Below, piece by piece: positions 28,659 to 37,985 of a stretch of DNA of 64,000 nt; positions within the stretch are counted from its first letter, which is position 1, and the number at the start of each line of letters is the position of its first letter. Position numbers and translations under genes: made by a program. The DNA comes from Thalassomonas sp. M1454 (GTDB lineage: Bacteria > Pseudomonadota > Gammaproteobacteria > Enterobacterales > Alteromonadaceae). The notes below the pieces were generated by a model. The model was not told where the DNA came from. It searched no databases and saw nothing but the letters and a program-made list of their open reading frames with translations. The stretch covers positions 310,001 through 374,000 of the forward strand of contig NZ_VKDD01000002.1 in NCBI RefSeq assembly GCF_007097525.1. The letters are read 5' to 3'.

Positions 28659-29047
28659 AAAGAGACATCGAAAATTGGAACACACATCCTAGTTAAGCTA
28701 CTGCGTTATCCCAACGAGCTATGAAGTAGCCCCGCAAAAGATGAGTCTGAACGGTAATTTAGTTCCACTCATAGTCACTTGCAAAATCAAAAAAAAGCGC
28801 TGTAAAATAACTGGAAATAGAAAAATACAACGTCATCCCGTTATGCTTTTAAACGGGACCTCCTCCTGGGTATTGTGCATCGATAAATTAAACTTTCAGC
28901 TTAAATTAATTGCCCATTTATTATTGGGTAAAACCTATTTATTGCATCTTACTATAAACCGACTACCTTTAAAGCGTGATATAAAACTCTCTGTTTTGTC
29001 CTTATTGCATTCTTAAAAATAATTTAAAATATCAAAGGGAAATTATT
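28659..29047. other. 389-base gap with repeat-like fragments
   Basis: No convincing gene. It holds two repeat-like stretches. Around 28698-28729 CTACT...AGTAG can pair, and it shares a 12-mer with the mobile repeat at 61974. At 28831-28865 lies a GTCATCCCG-type palindrome. A 91-codon frame (28741-29016) has no start signal and crosses the palindrome. AAAGGGAA (about 29034) is the ribosome-binding site of the next gene. Confidence 0.6.
28831..28865. repeat. REP-like palindrome (GTCATCCCG type)
   Basis: CGTCATCCCGTT (28831-28842) is followed nine bases later by AACGGGACCTC (28852-28862); CCCGTT pairs with AACGGG. Stretches of the form CGTCATCCCG...CGGGA.CTC are widespread intergenic repeats in many marine and other proteobacteria (recollection). 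Only one copy is in this window. Confidence 0.45.
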
Positions 29048-29431
29048 ATGACATCAGCTTTTATTAAAGCTTTATCGTTAATGACTGTGCTTGGATTTAG
29101 TGTAAATGCATTTGCAGATGCACGTATTGAGCAAGTTTGGTCTTGTACACTTAAAGAAGGAAAATCTATAGAAGATGTAAAAGTTTTAAATAGCAAATGG
29201 GTAGCTTATGTAAATAAAGCGGTTAAAGGTGGGGATATAAGAAGTTATGTTGTAACACCTATAGTAGGTAATCTTGGTACATTTGTATTTGTTGATTCAT
29301 TTCCAAATATGGAATCTTGGGCTGCTAAAAAAGCTGTTATGGAAACTGACGAAGGTAAAAAAATAGATGAATCTTTTGCAGATGTTTCTGAGTGCCAAAA
29401 GAACTCTTTATACTCCGCAGAGCAAAGTTAG
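29048..29431 (+). CDS. Secreted hypothetical protein
   Basis: A 127-residue protein with a clear signal peptide (cleavage after 'VNAFA', residue about 23). The mature part has 'ARIEQVWSCTLKEGKSIEDV' and a late Cys ('VSECQKN'), so a disulphide between the two cysteines is possible. The alternating pattern 'YVVTPIVGNLGTFVFVDSFP' followed by a helix is reminiscent of dimeric alpha/beta-barrel (ABM-like) folds, but I cannot name a family. RBS AAAGGGAA. It stands alone between repeats and a convergent esterase. Confidence 0.72.
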   Translation: MTSAFIKALSLMTVLGFSVNAFADARIEQVWSCTLKEGKSIEDVKVLNSKWVAYVNKAVKGGDIRSYVVTPIVGNLGTFVFVDSFPNMESWAAKKAVMETDEGKKIDESFADVSECQKNSLYSAEQS

Positions 29432-29486
29432 TTCTAAGCAATATGGTATGTAAAAGTAATTTTGTATTACCTAAATTGTTTTCTTT

Positions 29487-29513
29487 AGAGCCTAACTCTA
29501 GTAGCTAGGCTCT
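29487..29513. terminator. Hairpin between convergent genes
   Basis: AGAGCCTA (29487-29494) pairs with TAGGCTCT (29506-29513) around an 11-base loop. The T-run is short. It may end transcripts from both sides. Confidence 0.5.
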
Positions 29514-29529
29514 TATCATAAACTTTGCG

Positions 29530-30441
29530 TTAATCAGCCTGTACCGTTTTTAAGTGATGTAGTAAAAATTCAACCTCGTTTTTAAAAGCAGTTTTGTTTC
29601 CTGGGTACGTTAGGTGTGCCTCAATCCCGTTTTTCTTAAGCTGTTCTTGCATTGCTAAACCAAAATTCACATGGTGTATAGCCCAGCCCCTAACTGATTT
29701 ACGCTTCTTGGGTATTTTAGCATCTGGTTTCATGCCATAACTCATGAAAGTAGGGGGATCATCTGCGCTAATGTGATTAATAATTGACAGCTCTTTGATC
29801 ATTTCAGCAACGCCTGGCTTTGAGCTATCTGCGTACTTACTAAACGAACGTTGATAACCAGGGATATTTTCCACCCACCAATTTAGATCCATAGTTGACT
29901 GCGCGCCTCTTGGTGCAACAGCTGTTAAACGAGATGATTCACGTGATATTGGGTCTTCGCTTAATGGATCTGCAAAGTCGTCATGCCAAGCTAAATAAGA
30001 CACAAGTTGGCCCCCAGCGGAGCCGCCATAAGCTGCAATTCTATTTTTATCTATATTCCATTCATCCGCTTTACTTCGAATAAATTGCAAAGCGCGAACC
30101 ACGTCTTCATGGGCAGCAGGAAAGTTTGCATGTTTTAGTAAGCGATATTCAATCGAAGCGTGATGCACGCCATTTTTAAGATATTTTTCAATTTTTTTAC
30201 CATCAACTTTATCGTGTGACCCACCTCTAAAACCACCTCCATGAATATAAATAACTAATGGGGCAGGCTCTTTGGTATCAGCTTTCCAAAAATCGATTAT
30301 TTGATTAGGGTGTTTGCCATAAGCAATATTTTCATAAGTAATGGTTGCTGACATGTTTGAGTTTGCTTGCACTGCTATACAAGAGCTAGCAACTATTAAT
30401 AATGTACCAATAAGATATTTAGATATGTGTTTAAGCGACAA
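29530..30441 (-). CDS. Secreted alpha/beta hydrolase (esterase/lipase, HSL-like)
   Basis: A 303-residue protein with a signal peptide (cleavage about residue 26, 'AVQANS'). The oxyanion motif 'IYIHGGGFRGGSHDK' and nucleophile elbow 'YGGSAGGQLVSYLAW' define the hormone-sensitive-lipase/acetyl-esterase group. The C-terminal His is in 'IHHVNFGLAMQEQLKK' or nearby. It would hydrolyse ester-linked acyl groups in the periplasm or outside; the substrate is unknown, but acetylated polysaccharides are plausible given the beta-helix proteins in the window. Monocistronic. Confidence 0.82.
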   Translation of the reverse strand: MSLKHISKYLIGTLLIVASSCIAVQANSNMSATITYENIAYGKHPNQIIDFWKADTKEPAPLVIYIHGGGFRGGSHDKVDGKKIEKYLKNGVHHASIEYRLLKHANFPAAHEDVVRALQFIRSKADEWNIDKNRIAAYGGSAGGQLVSYLAWHDDFADPLSEDPISRESSRLTAVAPRGAQSTMDLNWWVENIPGYQRSFSKYADSSKPGVAEMIKELSIINHISADDPPTFMSYGMKPDAKIPKKRKSVRGWAIHHVNFGLAMQEQLKKNGIEAHLTYPGNKTAFKNEVEFLLHHLKTVQAD

Positions 30442-30579
30442 AATAATTCCTTATCAATAAAGTCTTTAGATATTCATAACTTAGCATGCAGGTATGGTAG
30501 AGTTGAAAATTATTTACCTTTCTTTACATCAGCTGTGTTAATGCTGAGCGAATATTTTTAATAAAATTAAGCCATTAAA

Positions 30580-30614
30580 AAGGCGAACGGCCCATTAATA
30601 GGAGCGTTCGCCTT
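30580..30614 (-). terminator. Terminator of metG
   Basis: AAGGCGAACG (30580-30589) pairs with CGTTCGCCTT (30605-30614). On the minus strand the stem is followed by a T-run (complement of 30577-30581). Confidence 0.85.
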
Positions 30615-30646
30615 ATCTTTTATAGCCAAGAGCTATTCGGTGTAAA

Positions 30647-32680
30647 TTACATTACACGTTGGCCAGGCTGTGCACCATCATCTGGATTTAAGATGAAGAT
30701 GTCTTTACCGCCAGGGCCAGCAGCAATGATCATACCTTCTGACATACCAAAGCGCATCTTACGAGGCGCAAGGTTAGCAACAACAACTGTTAATTTACCT
30801 ACTAAATCTTCTGGTTGATAAGCTGATTTAATACCCGCAAATATTTGACGCGTTTCGCCGCCTAAATCTACTTCAATGCGCAATAATTTATCTGCTTTTT
30901 CTACGTGCTCAGCAACAACAATTTTTGCTACACGTAAATCTACTTTAGCAAAATCTTCAAAACCAATTTCATCGGCGATCGGATCGTCTGCTAAAGGGCC
31001 TGTTACAGGCTCTGCAACGTCTTGTGTTGCAACTAAGTTGTCTTTTGAATCATCAACCATAGCGTTTACTTTATCCATTTCTACGCGTTGTAATAACGCT
31101 TTAAATTTATTTACTTTATGATCAACTAGTAAGGCTTTATGACCTTCCCAAATTAACTCATCATTTAAGAAACCTGCAGTTTTAGCAGCAAGCTCAGGTA
31201 ATACTGGCTTAAGGTAAATCATTAAGATACGGAACAAGTTAATACCTAGTGAACAGATATCTTGAACTTCTTGTTGTTTACCTTCTTCTTTAATTAACTG
31301 CCATGGCTCTTTAACGGCAATATATTCGTTAACTTTATCTGCTAATGCCATAATTTCACGCATTGCACGGCCAAACTCTCTACTTTCATAAAGTGCGGCA
31401 ATTGAGTCACCAGCATTCATTACTTCATCAGCAAGCTCTTGATCATCAATGTTCGTTGATAACATACCGTCGAATTTCTTCGAGATAAAGCTGGCACAAC
31501 GAGAGGCAATGTTTACTACCTTACCCACTAAGTCAGAGTTTACACGCTGAGCAAAGTCTTCAAGGTTTAAATCTAAATCGTCAATACGGCTAGTTAATTT
31601 AGCGGCAAAGTAATAACGTAAAAATTCAGGGTTTAAGTGATCTAAATAAGTACGACCTTTAATGAAAGTACCTTTTGATTTAGACATCTTACGACCATTA
31701 ACCGTAACAAAACCATGAGCGTAAACCGATGTTGGCTGGCGGTAATCAGCGCCGCTTAACATCGCAGGCCAGAATAACGAGTGGAAATAGATAATATCTT
31801 TACCAATGAAGTGGTAAAGCTCTGCAGTAGAGTCTTTTTCCCAGAACTCATCAAAGTTAATGCCACGCTTATCACATAAGTTTTTAAAGCTACCCATGTA
31901 ACCAATTGGCGCGTCTAACCATACGTAAAAGAATTTACCCGGAGCGTTTGGAATTTCAAAACCAAAATATGGTGCATCGCGTGAGATATCCCACTGTTGT
32001 AAACCAGACTCAAACCATTCGCCAAGTTTATTGGCCATTTCTTCTTGTAGAGAACCACTACGAGTCCATTCTTTTAGCATTTCTTCAAATGCAGGTAAGT
32101 CGAAAAAGTAATGCTCTGAATCTTTTAATACTGGTGTCGCACCAGAAACAACAGATACTGGATTAATTAAATCTGTCGGAGAGTAGGTTTCACCACAGTT
32201 ATCACAGTTATCGCCGTTTTGATCTTCACTCTTACACTTAGGACATGTACCTTTTACGAAACGATCTGGCAGGAACATTTCTTTTTCAGGATCGAATAAT
32301 TGCTGGATAGTGCGAGTTTTAATATGACCTTTAGCGTGCAAACGATTATATATTTCTTCAGCAAACACACGGTTTTCATCACTGTGTGTTGAATGATAGT
32401 TATCAAACTCAATATTAAAGCCAGCAAAATCAGCCATGTGCTCTTCACGCACATTGTTGATCATTTCTTCCGGTGAAATACCTAACTGCTGCGCTTTGAG
32501 CATGATTGGCGTACCATGAGCGTCATCAGCACAAACGTAGTATGCTTCATGGCCACGCATTTTTTGAAAACGTACCCAAATATCAGTCTGAATGTACTCT
32601 AATAAGTGACCTAAATGGATTGGTCCATTGGCATAAGGTAGTGCACTGGTCACAAGAATTTTGCGATTTTTGCTAGTCAT
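30647..32680 (-). CDS. metG: Methionyl-tRNA synthetase
   Basis: A 677-residue class I synthetase: '[19 protein letters not shown]' (HIGH) at the start, a zinc knuckle '[14 protein letters not shown]' with '[10 protein letters not shown]' near residue 145-165, 'KMSKSKGTF' near 335, and a C-terminal EMAP/Trbp111-like tRNA-binding domain from about 575 ('[20 protein letters not shown]'). This is the dimeric E. coli-type form. It charges initiator and elongator tRNA-Met. Divergent from mrp, the same order as in E. coli. Confidence 0.97.
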   Translation of the reverse strand: MTSKNRKILVTSALPYANGPIHLGHLLEYIQTDIWVRFQKMRGHEAYYVCADDAHGTPIMLKAQQLGISPEEMINNVREEHMADFAGFNIEFDNYHSTHSDENRVFAEEIYNRLHAKGHIKTRTIQQLFDPEKEMFLPDRFVKGTCPKCKSEDQNGDNCDNCGETYSPTDLINPVSVVSGATPVLKDSEHYFFDLPAFEEMLKEWTRSGSLQEEMANKLGEWFESGLQQWDISRDAPYFGFEIPNAPGKFFYVWLDAPIGYMGSFKNLCDKRGINFDEFWEKDSTAELYHFIGKDIIYFHSLFWPAMLSGADYRQPTSVYAHGFVTVNGRKMSKSKGTFIKGRTYLDHLNPEFLRYYFAAKLTSRIDDLDLNLEDFAQRVNSDLVGKVVNIASRCASFISKKFDGMLSTNIDDQELADEVMNAGDSIAALYESREFGRAMREIMALADKVNEYIAVKEPWQLIKEEGKQQEVQDICSLGINLFRILMIYLKPVLPELAAKTAGFLNDELIWEGHKALLVDHKVNKFKALLQRVEMDKVNAMVDDSKDNLVATQDVAEPVTGPLADDPIADEIGFEDFAKVDLRVAKIVVAEHVEKADKLLRIEVDLGGETRQIFAGIKSAYQPEDLVGKLTVVVANLAPRKMRFGMSEGMIIAAGPGGKDIFILNPDDGAQPGQRVM

Positions 32681-32796
32681 AGATCGAACTTGCCTAATTT
32701 ATGAAAAATTTAATAGTAATATGGGCAGGGATAGTACAGAATTTAACGTGTTTTTTCATCAATAATTATCATAAATAGCAATAAAAGCCGGACATT

Positions 32797-33903
32797 ATGT
32801 TTAAAAAGCTGTTTTCTAAAGGCGAAAAGCCTGCACAATTTACTCAAGACATTGAGGCTTACCTCAATGACTATCGCTCACAATCATTTCCTGATGGCGT
32901 ATTAGCGAGCGTTAATCAGTTTAATATTAAGCTGGAAGACAATACTTATATTTTAGAATTCACTCTGCCGTTTCCTTGTCAGGGGGAGTTAGAAGATATT
33001 GCTAGAGAGTTAGTAAGTAAATTCGATATCGATATTGAGTTATCGCTAGCTTTAGATATAAAGCCTGTGCGTCGTCATAATATTAACGGCATTAAAAATA
33101 TTATTGCTATCGCATCTGGAAAAGGCGGAGTAGGGAAATCAACTACTGCGGTTAACCTTGCTTATTCTCTTATTGCTGAAGGGGCTAAGGTAGGAATTTT
33201 AGATGCCGATATTTACGGGCCATCTATACCAACTATGCTAGGTTTACAGGAGCAAAAGCCGTCATCACTCGATGGTAAAACTATGCAACCACTTGAGGCT
33301 AATGGTTTAACCGCTATGTCGATTGGCTTTTTAGTTTCTGACTCACAAGCCACCGTATGGCGCGGCCCAATGGCAAGTACTGCATTTAATCAATTACTCA
33401 ATGAAACCGCTTGGCCTGATTTAGATTATCTTATTATAGATATGCCTCCGGGCACTGGCGATATCCAGCTAACGCTTTCACAAAAAGTACCTGTTGCGGC
33501 AGCTACCGTTATTACTACGCCACAAGATATTGCCCTTATTGATGCGATAAAAGGTGTCAGCATGTTTGATAAAGTACAAGTACCAGTACTTGGTATTATT
33601 GAAAACATGAGTTATCACATCTGTGAAAACTGTGGTCATCAAGCTCATTTATTTGGTCAAGGTGGGGCAATGCGCATTGCTAAGCAAAATAATGTTGATT
33701 TATTAGGGCAATTACCACTTAATATGCAAGTAAGAGAGGACTGCGATAGTGGCATTTCTACAGTTTTTGCAAATTCAACTGGCGAAATTACCCAAATGTA
33801 CCGTAAAATAGCTCGAAACATGGCAGCAACGCTTTATTATCAACTTGATGCAAATAGCCCTTATACAACCAATATAACTCACACAAATACCACAGAAGAA
33901 TAA
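32797..33903 (+). CDS. mrp: Iron-sulfur cluster carrier ATPase Mrp/ApbC
   Basis: A 368-residue P-loop protein. A short N-terminal MIP18-like region (about 15-85) is followed by the deviant Walker A '[17 protein letters not shown]' near residue 107 and '[15 protein letters not shown]'. The Fe-S binding pair is in '[14 protein letters not shown]'. It carries [4Fe-4S] clusters to target proteins. Divergent from metG with 116 bases between; dcd follows four bases after the stop, so they are probably one operon. Confidence 0.94.
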   Translation: MFKKLFSKGEKPAQFTQDIEAYLNDYRSQSFPDGVLASVNQFNIKLEDNTYILEFTLPFPCQGELEDIARELVSKFDIDIELSLALDIKPVRRHNINGIKNIIAIASGKGGVGKSTTAVNLAYSLIAEGAKVGILDADIYGPSIPTMLGLQEQKPSSLDGKTMQPLEANGLTAMSIGFLVSDSQATVWRGPMASTAFNQLLNETAWPDLDYLIIDMPPGTGDIQLTLSQKVPVAAATVITTPQDIALIDAIKGVSMFDKVQVPVLGIIENMSYHICENCGHQAHLFGQGGAMRIAKQNNVDLLGQLPLNMQVREDCDSGISTVFANSTGEITQMYRKIARNMAATLYYQLDANSPYTTNITHTNTTEE

Positions 33904-33907
33904 AATC

Positions 33908-34498
33908 ATGAGACTTTGCGATAAAGATATTCAAGAATTACTTGACCAAGAAAAAATTGTTATTGTACCTAAACCTGATGAATCAATGATTTCAGGGGTA
34001 AGTGTTGATATTTGTTTAGGTAATAAATTTCGAGTGTTTGAATCACATAATGCACCATTCATTGATTTGAGTGGGCCGAAAGCGCAAGTACAAGATGCGA
34101 TGAATACGGTAATGAGTGATGAAATTCACGTTGAAGATGGTGAAGCATTCTTTCTTCACCCTGGTGAGTTAGCTTTAGCGGTAACTTATGAGTCGGTTAC
34201 TTTACCTGATGATATCGTTGGCTGGTTAGATGGTCGTTCATCATTAGCTCGTTTGGGCTTAATGGTACATGTTACTGCGCACCGAATCGATCCAGGTTGG
34301 TCTGGGCAAATTGTTTTAGAGTTTTATAACTCAGGTAAACTTCCACTAGCGCTTAGACCTCGTATGAAAATCGCAGCTTTAAATTTTGAAACTATGTCTG
34401 GCTCAGCGCTTCGTCCATACAATAAGCGTACAGATGCTAAATACAAAGGCCAAACAGGCGCTGTAGCGAGTCGAATTAGTGAAGATGATAAATCATAA
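33908..34498 (+). CDS. dcd: dCTP deaminase
   Basis: A 196-residue trimeric dUTPase-fold enzyme with '[20 protein letters not shown]', '[15 protein letters not shown]' and the nucleotide-closing tail '[11 protein letters not shown]'. It deaminates dCTP to dUTP for thymidylate synthesis. The start follows the mrp stop by four bases. A strong symmetrical terminator follows. Confidence 0.97.
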   Translation: MRLCDKDIQELLDQEKIVIVPKPDESMISGVSVDICLGNKFRVFESHNAPFIDLSGPKAQVQDAMNTVMSDEIHVEDGEAFFLHPGELALAVTYESVTLPDDIVGWLDGRSSLARLGLMVHVTAHRIDPGWSGQIVLEFYNSGKLPLALRPRMKIAALNFETMSGSALRPYNKRTDAKYKGQTGAVASRISEDDKS

Positions 34499-34537
34499 GA
34501 TTTAAACAATCTGTACTACCAAATTGTATTAAAACGC

Positions 34538-34566
34538 AAAAGGCCCGATCTATGATCGGGCCTTTT
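34538..34566. terminator. Bidirectional terminator between dcd and ybhK
   Basis: AAAAGGCCCGATC (34538-34550) pairs perfectly over 13 bases with GATCGGGCCTTTT (34554-34566) around TAT. It serves both convergent genes. Confidence 0.92.
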
Positions 34567-34616
34567 GATTTTTATTGTTTAATAGCAATTTAATCAATGT
34601 GGTATAACTATAACCG

Positions 34617-35534
34617 TTAAGAATTTACCGCTTTTACTTGTTTGTCTTTAAGATCGCATTCAATAGCTTGTTCTAACGCATCAATTAAACGTACTTTATC
34701 GTGATGGTATTCAACTTTTTGACTGGCTAAAGGTTGTTTTATTAAATGTACAAAATCAGATTTAGCATCCATATCGGCTGTGATAATCGTATCAACAGGC
34801 TGACAGCCAATGTTATAAGTTAGCCATTCTAATTTCTCATCTAATGAAAGTTCGCCAGCGGGGCTATTTTCTTTGACTAAGTTATCAATAAGAATACATC
34901 GTGCTTTGCTTGTGGCAATCGCATTAGCGATATCTCTTACTAACAGAGGAGGCACTATTGAAGTTAAAAAGCTGCCAGGCCCTAATATAATTAAATCAGC
35001 TGCGGCAATAGCATTTAAAGTTTCAGGCATCGCTTTTACTAAAGGAGCTAGCATCATATTTTTTGGCATGCTGCCCATGTCATCAACCGATATTTCACCG
35101 ACACGACAACGGCCTTCTTCATAAAATGCCATTAAGTCTGTTGGCGTTTCAGACATAGGTTGAACACGAGTTCTTACGCGCAGTATAGCTCGCATTAATT
35201 TGATTGAGTCAAGTGGGCGAGAGTGTAATTCATTTAGGCCGTAAAGAATAAGGTTACCTAAATTGTGACCTTCAAGTTCATCAGAGCCATCAAATCGAAA
35301 ATTTAATAGTTGGCTACCTATAGAGTTTGAGTCAACCAATTGCGTTAAACAGTTACGTAAATCGCCCCAGGCGATTGAGCTACTACGCTTACGTAATTTA
35401 CCCGTTGAACCACCATTATCTGTAGTTGCTACAACCCCAGTTAACTGATCTCCTAAAAAGGATAGGGTAGATAGTACTCTACCTAAACCATGGCCGCCGC
35501 CAATGGCAACGACTTTTAAATTTTTAATCTTCAT
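34617..35534 (-). CDS. ybhK: YvcK/YbhK family protein (CofD-like)
   Basis: A 305-residue protein with 'VVAIGGGHGLGRVLSTLSFL' at the start, 'TDNGGSTGKLRKRSSSIAWG' and 'HNLGNLILYGL', the UDP-sugar-binding pattern of the YvcK/YbhK family. Bacillus YvcK binds UDP-GlcNAc and affects carbon flow and wall synthesis; the E. coli homologue is YbhK. The role here is by family only. It is cytoplasmic and monocistronic. Confidence 0.88.
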   Translation of the reverse strand: MKIKNLKVVAIGGGHGLGRVLSTLSFLGDQLTGVVATTDNGGSTGKLRKRSSSIAWGDLRNCLTQLVDSNSIGSQLLNFRFDGSDELEGHNLGNLILYGLNELHSRPLDSIKLMRAILRVRTRVQPMSETPTDLMAFYEEGRCRVGEISVDDMGSMPKNMMLAPLVKAMPETLNAIAAADLIILGPGSFLTSIVPPLLVRDIANAIATSKARCILIDNLVKENSPAGELSLDEKLEWLTYNIGCQPVDTIITADMDAKSDFVHLIKQPLASQKVEYHHDKVRLIDALEQAIECDLKDKQVKAVNS

Positions 35535-35863
35535 TTATATATTTAGCCTTACAAACCTAGAAAGAAAATAAGTAATGAGAATAGGTTTGTGTTATTAATT
35601 TTTTTAATATCTACAATGTATTATAGAAAAGTATTTTTATATTTTTCACTATTCTAATGTTAAAACAACAAATTAAGCTATAAAAAAAGTGTAACCTTAA
35701 TAATAGAGATGTTTTTATTGGCTGCTTAAATTTAATTAGTTAAGATGAATCGAAACAATAGTGCTTTGTGTAACAAAATTAGTCAAAAAGTCATCAAAGC
35801 GATCGAATTATGAGCGGTTAATCAAAAAAAAGGTTTTTTTTACCGTTTTCTTAAAAAAAGGTG
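35535..35863. other. 329-base A+T-rich gap upstream of the tRNA promoter
   Basis: No gene seen. Long A-tracts and T-tracts (for instance eight A, GG, eight T at about 35824-35841, and seven A at 35853-35859) lie directly upstream of the tRNA promoter -35 and may act as an UP element or Fis-type activation region. Confidence 0.5.
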
Positions 35864-35892
35864 TTGACAGTTTTACATGGGGTGTCTAGAAT
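35864..35892 (+). promoter_or_regulatory. Sigma-70 promoter of the tRNA operon
   Basis: TTGACA (35864-35869) and TAGAAT (35887-35892) are separated by exactly 17 bases, with A-tracts just upstream. A GC-rich discriminator (TCGCCTCGC) follows, as expected for stringently controlled stable-RNA promoters. The start would be near 35899, about 43 bases before tRNA-Ala. Confidence 0.82.
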
Positions 35893-35941
35893 TCGCCTCG
35901 CTTTCAAGGAGTCTAGGTCGCTCATGAAAGTAAGAAGTCCC

Positions 35942-36017
35942 GGGGCTATAGCTCAGCTGGGAGAGCGCTTCGCTGGCAGCGAAGAGGTCTGCGGTTCGAT
36001 CCCGCATAGCTCCACCA
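35942..36017 (+). tRNA. alaX: tRNA-Ala (anticodon GGC)
   Basis: A 76-base cloverleaf including encoded CCA (36015-36017). The acceptor stem GGGGCTA/TAGCTCC contains the G3-U70 wobble pair that marks tRNA-Ala. The anticodon loop CTGGCAG between CTTCG and CGAAG gives GGC at 35975-35977. GGTTCGATC forms the T-loop region. Confidence 0.97.
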
Positions 36018-36122
36018 ACTTACTTCTTTTAGGTTTTGGCAAAAACCGACACAAGTTTACTTGTGAGATGGTATATATTTATATATAACAATGCGAATGT
36101 TAACTTAATTGATAACACCAGC

Positions 36123-36198
36123 GTCCCCATCGTCTAGAGGCCTAGGACACCGCCCTTTCACGGCGGTAACAGGGGTTCGAATCCCCTTGGGGACGCCA
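36123..36198 (+). tRNA. gltT: tRNA-Glu (anticodon TTC), copy 1
   Basis: A 76-base tRNA with encoded CCA, almost the same as E. coli tRNA-Glu. Anticodon loop CTTTCAC gives TTC at 36157-36159. Acceptor GTCCCCA pairs with TGGGGAC; the discriminator base is G. Identical to the three copies that follow. Confidence 0.97.
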
Positions 36199-36305
36199 AT
36201 TTTTTAAAAAATAAGTTGTACCGTTAGGTATATAAAAGTTCTTAGTGCCGGGTGTATATCACCAGACACAGAAAACCAAAACATTGTTTCGCAATCGTTT
36301 TCTGC

Positions 36306-36381
36306 GTCCCCATCGTCTAGAGGCCTAGGACACCGCCCTTTCACGGCGGTAACAGGGGTTCGAATCCCCTTGGGGACGCCA
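36306..36381 (+). tRNA. gltT: tRNA-Glu (anticodon TTC), copy 2
   Basis: Base-for-base the same as copy 1, with CCA at 36379-36381. A 107-base spacer with a small hairpin separates them. Confidence 0.97.
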
Positions 36382-36519
36382 ACTTATTTTAGATAACTTA
36401 AGTGATTAAGTTCTAGTGCCAGGAGTTTACTCCGGACACAGAAAAGAGTTTAAAGGATATGTTTTTAATATTTACTGCTAGCGCAGAATATAAAAATATA
36501 TTTGGTAAGACTGTTCTGC

Positions 36520-36595
36520 GTCCCCATCGTCTAGAGGCCTAGGACACCGCCCTTTCACGGCGGTAACAGGGGTTCGAATCCCCTTGGGGACGCCA
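36520..36595 (+). tRNA. gltT: tRNA-Glu (anticodon TTC), copy 3
   Basis: The same sequence as copies 1 and 2, with CCA at 36593-36595. A 138-base spacer precedes it. Confidence 0.97.
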
Positions 36596-36718
36596 CTTAC
36601 TTTATCAACTTTTTAATCTTAGGTCTTAACCAGTTTACTGGTGAAGAACGCTATAAACTTTTAATTTTTATTTATAAAAATTAAAAACTTGAAACCAAGT
36701 TTCATAATCGTTTTCAGC

Positions 36719-36794
36719 GTCCCCATCGTCTAGAGGCCTAGGACACCGCCCTTTCACGGCGGTAACAGGGGTTCGAATCCCCTTGGGGACGCCA
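36719..36794 (+). tRNA. gltT: tRNA-Glu (anticodon TTC), copy 4
   Basis: The same sequence again, with CCA at 36792-36794. A 123-base spacer precedes it; the operon terminator follows 13 bases later. Confidence 0.97.
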
Positions 36795-36807
36795 CTTTCT
36801 AAGTGAC

Positions 36808-36835
36808 AAAAAAGCCGACGCAAGTCGGCTTTTTT
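36808..36835 (+). terminator. Terminator of the tRNA operon
   Basis: AAAAAAGCCGAC (36808-36819) pairs perfectly over 12 bases with GTCGGCTTTTTT (36824-36835) around GCAA. Confidence 0.93.
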
Positions 36836-36942
36836 GTGTCTGAAATTTACCATTCCATATATCCGAAAGCCTGATTAAATCTTCAACATCTGTACAAATG
36901 TACTAAGCTCTATAAATATATTTCATCACAGAGTGATAATTA

Positions 36943-37413
36943 ATGACTAAAGAAGTTGCTCAATGCCAGTGTGGTCAGCTACAAATCGTGTGTGCTAATA
37001 ACTATTTAATGCACGGTCAATGTAGTTGCGAAGATTGTCAAAGAAGAACGGGTACACCAACAAGTTTTCATTTGTACTATAAAGCTAAAGACGTAGAGAT
37101 TAAGGGCGAGTTTAAAACGTTTACTCGAAAAGCTGAAGAGGGCAGAGAAATAGAATTTATCTTTTGTCCTGAGTGTGGAGGTTCGCTAGCGTTTGATATT
37201 CCCTGGGCTGATGATGTTTATGGTGAAAAAATGACTGGCATACCTTTAGGTAATTTTACCAATCCTAAAATTGCAGCTCCTGATGTTTCTGTTTGGAATT
37301 GCTACCTGCCAACATGGTTTCCCAATGTGGTGACTGAAACTAGGCGAATGGCTGAACAGCCTAAAACTATTGATGATATCAAGCTCGTGCTTAGATCGTT
37401 AGGTAAGCTATGA
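36943..37413 (+). CDS. GFA-family (Mss4-like fold) zinc protein
   Basis: A 156-residue protein with the zinc-ligand pattern of the glutathione-dependent formaldehyde-activating (GFA)/CENP-V group: 'CQCGQLQIVC' at the start, 'HGQCSCEDCQRRTGTPTSFH' and 'FCPECGGSLAFD' mid-protein. Later 'PDVSVWNCYLPTWFPN' is typical. Catalytic activity for most members is unproven, so no reaction is assigned. Cytoplasmic and monocistronic. Confidence 0.85.
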   Translation: MTKEVAQCQCGQLQIVCANNYLMHGQCSCEDCQRRTGTPTSFHLYYKAKDVEIKGEFKTFTRKAEEGREIEFIFCPECGGSLAFDIPWADDVYGEKMTGIPLGNFTNPKIAAPDVSVWNCYLPTWFPNVVTETRRMAEQPKTIDDIKLVLRSLGKL

Positions 37414-37817
37414 GTTGTAATTGTTTGATGCGTATTTATGATGCCAGATTTACTTATTTCAAAGTGAGTAGGGCACACATTAGATGCGTAGCATAATTAA
37501 ATTATGAGTTTAGCTATTTAGCTGTTTACTTTTTCAACAAGGGCCTGTATATTTGCCGAGTTATTTATTCTCCTCTCGTTTATTTAACCTATTATCGAAA
37601 AGATAATACGTGTTTGTCTTTCCCTTTCACAGTTAGTCATCACCACAGCGTAAGCTTATTTATTGTTGGTTTAAGCAAATTATTTGGATCTTAAGATCTA
37701 TAATTTTGCTACCTTGTGTTGTTTTAATTTTAAAAAAATTGATATAAAAATCTAGTTCTAACGATAATAAAGCTTTTTCTTATATGTGCATTTATGCACG
37801 GTTTAAAGAGGTTTATT
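37414..37817. other. 404-base gap
   Basis: Nothing convincing is seen apart from small A+T palindromes (for example CATAATT/AATTATG near 37491-37505 and GTGCAT/ATGCAC at 37787-37800) and AAAGAGG, the ribosome-binding site of the next gene. Confidence 0.5.
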
Positions 37818-37985
37818 ATGTCTTATACATATAAAGGAAAGGTGTATTCAATTACAGCACCTGTAGAGCGAATTTCTGTTAACAAACTCAACGTAGTTGT
37901 TAAAGATAAAAATGGTTCACAGTTGTTTGAATTTACTGATCTTAACGAATCTAAAAGTTTTCTTGAGTCTATTTATCAAGCTTAA
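37818..37985 (+). CDS. Small hypothetical protein
   Basis: A 55-residue protein, starting at the ATG at 37818, 6-7 bases after AAAGAGG. An upstream frame extension to 37794 has no signal. Sequence features are 'SYTYKGKVYSITAPVERISV' and 'LFEFTDLNESKSFLESIY': a likely small beta-sheet followed by one helix. I cannot name a family. Confidence 0.6.
   Translation: MSYTYKGKVYSITAPVERISVNKLNVVVKDKNGSQLFEFTDLNESKSFLESIYQA

Larger units (their letters stand above)
36050..36642 (+). repeat. Four look-alike small hairpins, one in each tRNA spacer
   Basis: Each spacer holds a small perfect hairpin. Ala-Glu1: CACAAG-TTTA-CTTGTG (36050-36065). Glu1-Glu2: GGTG-TATAT-CACC (36251-36263). Glu2-Glu3: GGAG-TTTA-CTCC (36422-36433), enclosed by GTGCC/GGACAC pairing (36416-36439). 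Glu3-Glu4: ACCAG-TTTA-CTGGT (36629-36642). The loop is kept while the stem changes in a pairing way, which argues for selected RNA structure. Two spacers also share GTGCC...GACACAGAAAA around the hairpin. They may be recognition sites for tRNA precursor cutting; this is inference. Confidence 0.65.

Noticed and set aside
28741-29016. 91-codon frame in the gap after the patatin gene
   Set aside because: No start signal, basic random-like composition, and it runs through a REP-like palindrome.
35861-36088. Plus-strand 75-codon frame over tRNA-Ala
   Set aside because: It covers the promoter and tRNA-Ala; 'GAIAQLGERFAGSEEVCGSI' is the tRNA read as protein.
36668-36853. Minus-strand frame containing 'GIRTPVTAVKGRCPRPLDDG'
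   Set aside because: It is the antisense of tRNA-Glu copy 4, a well-known false gene call.
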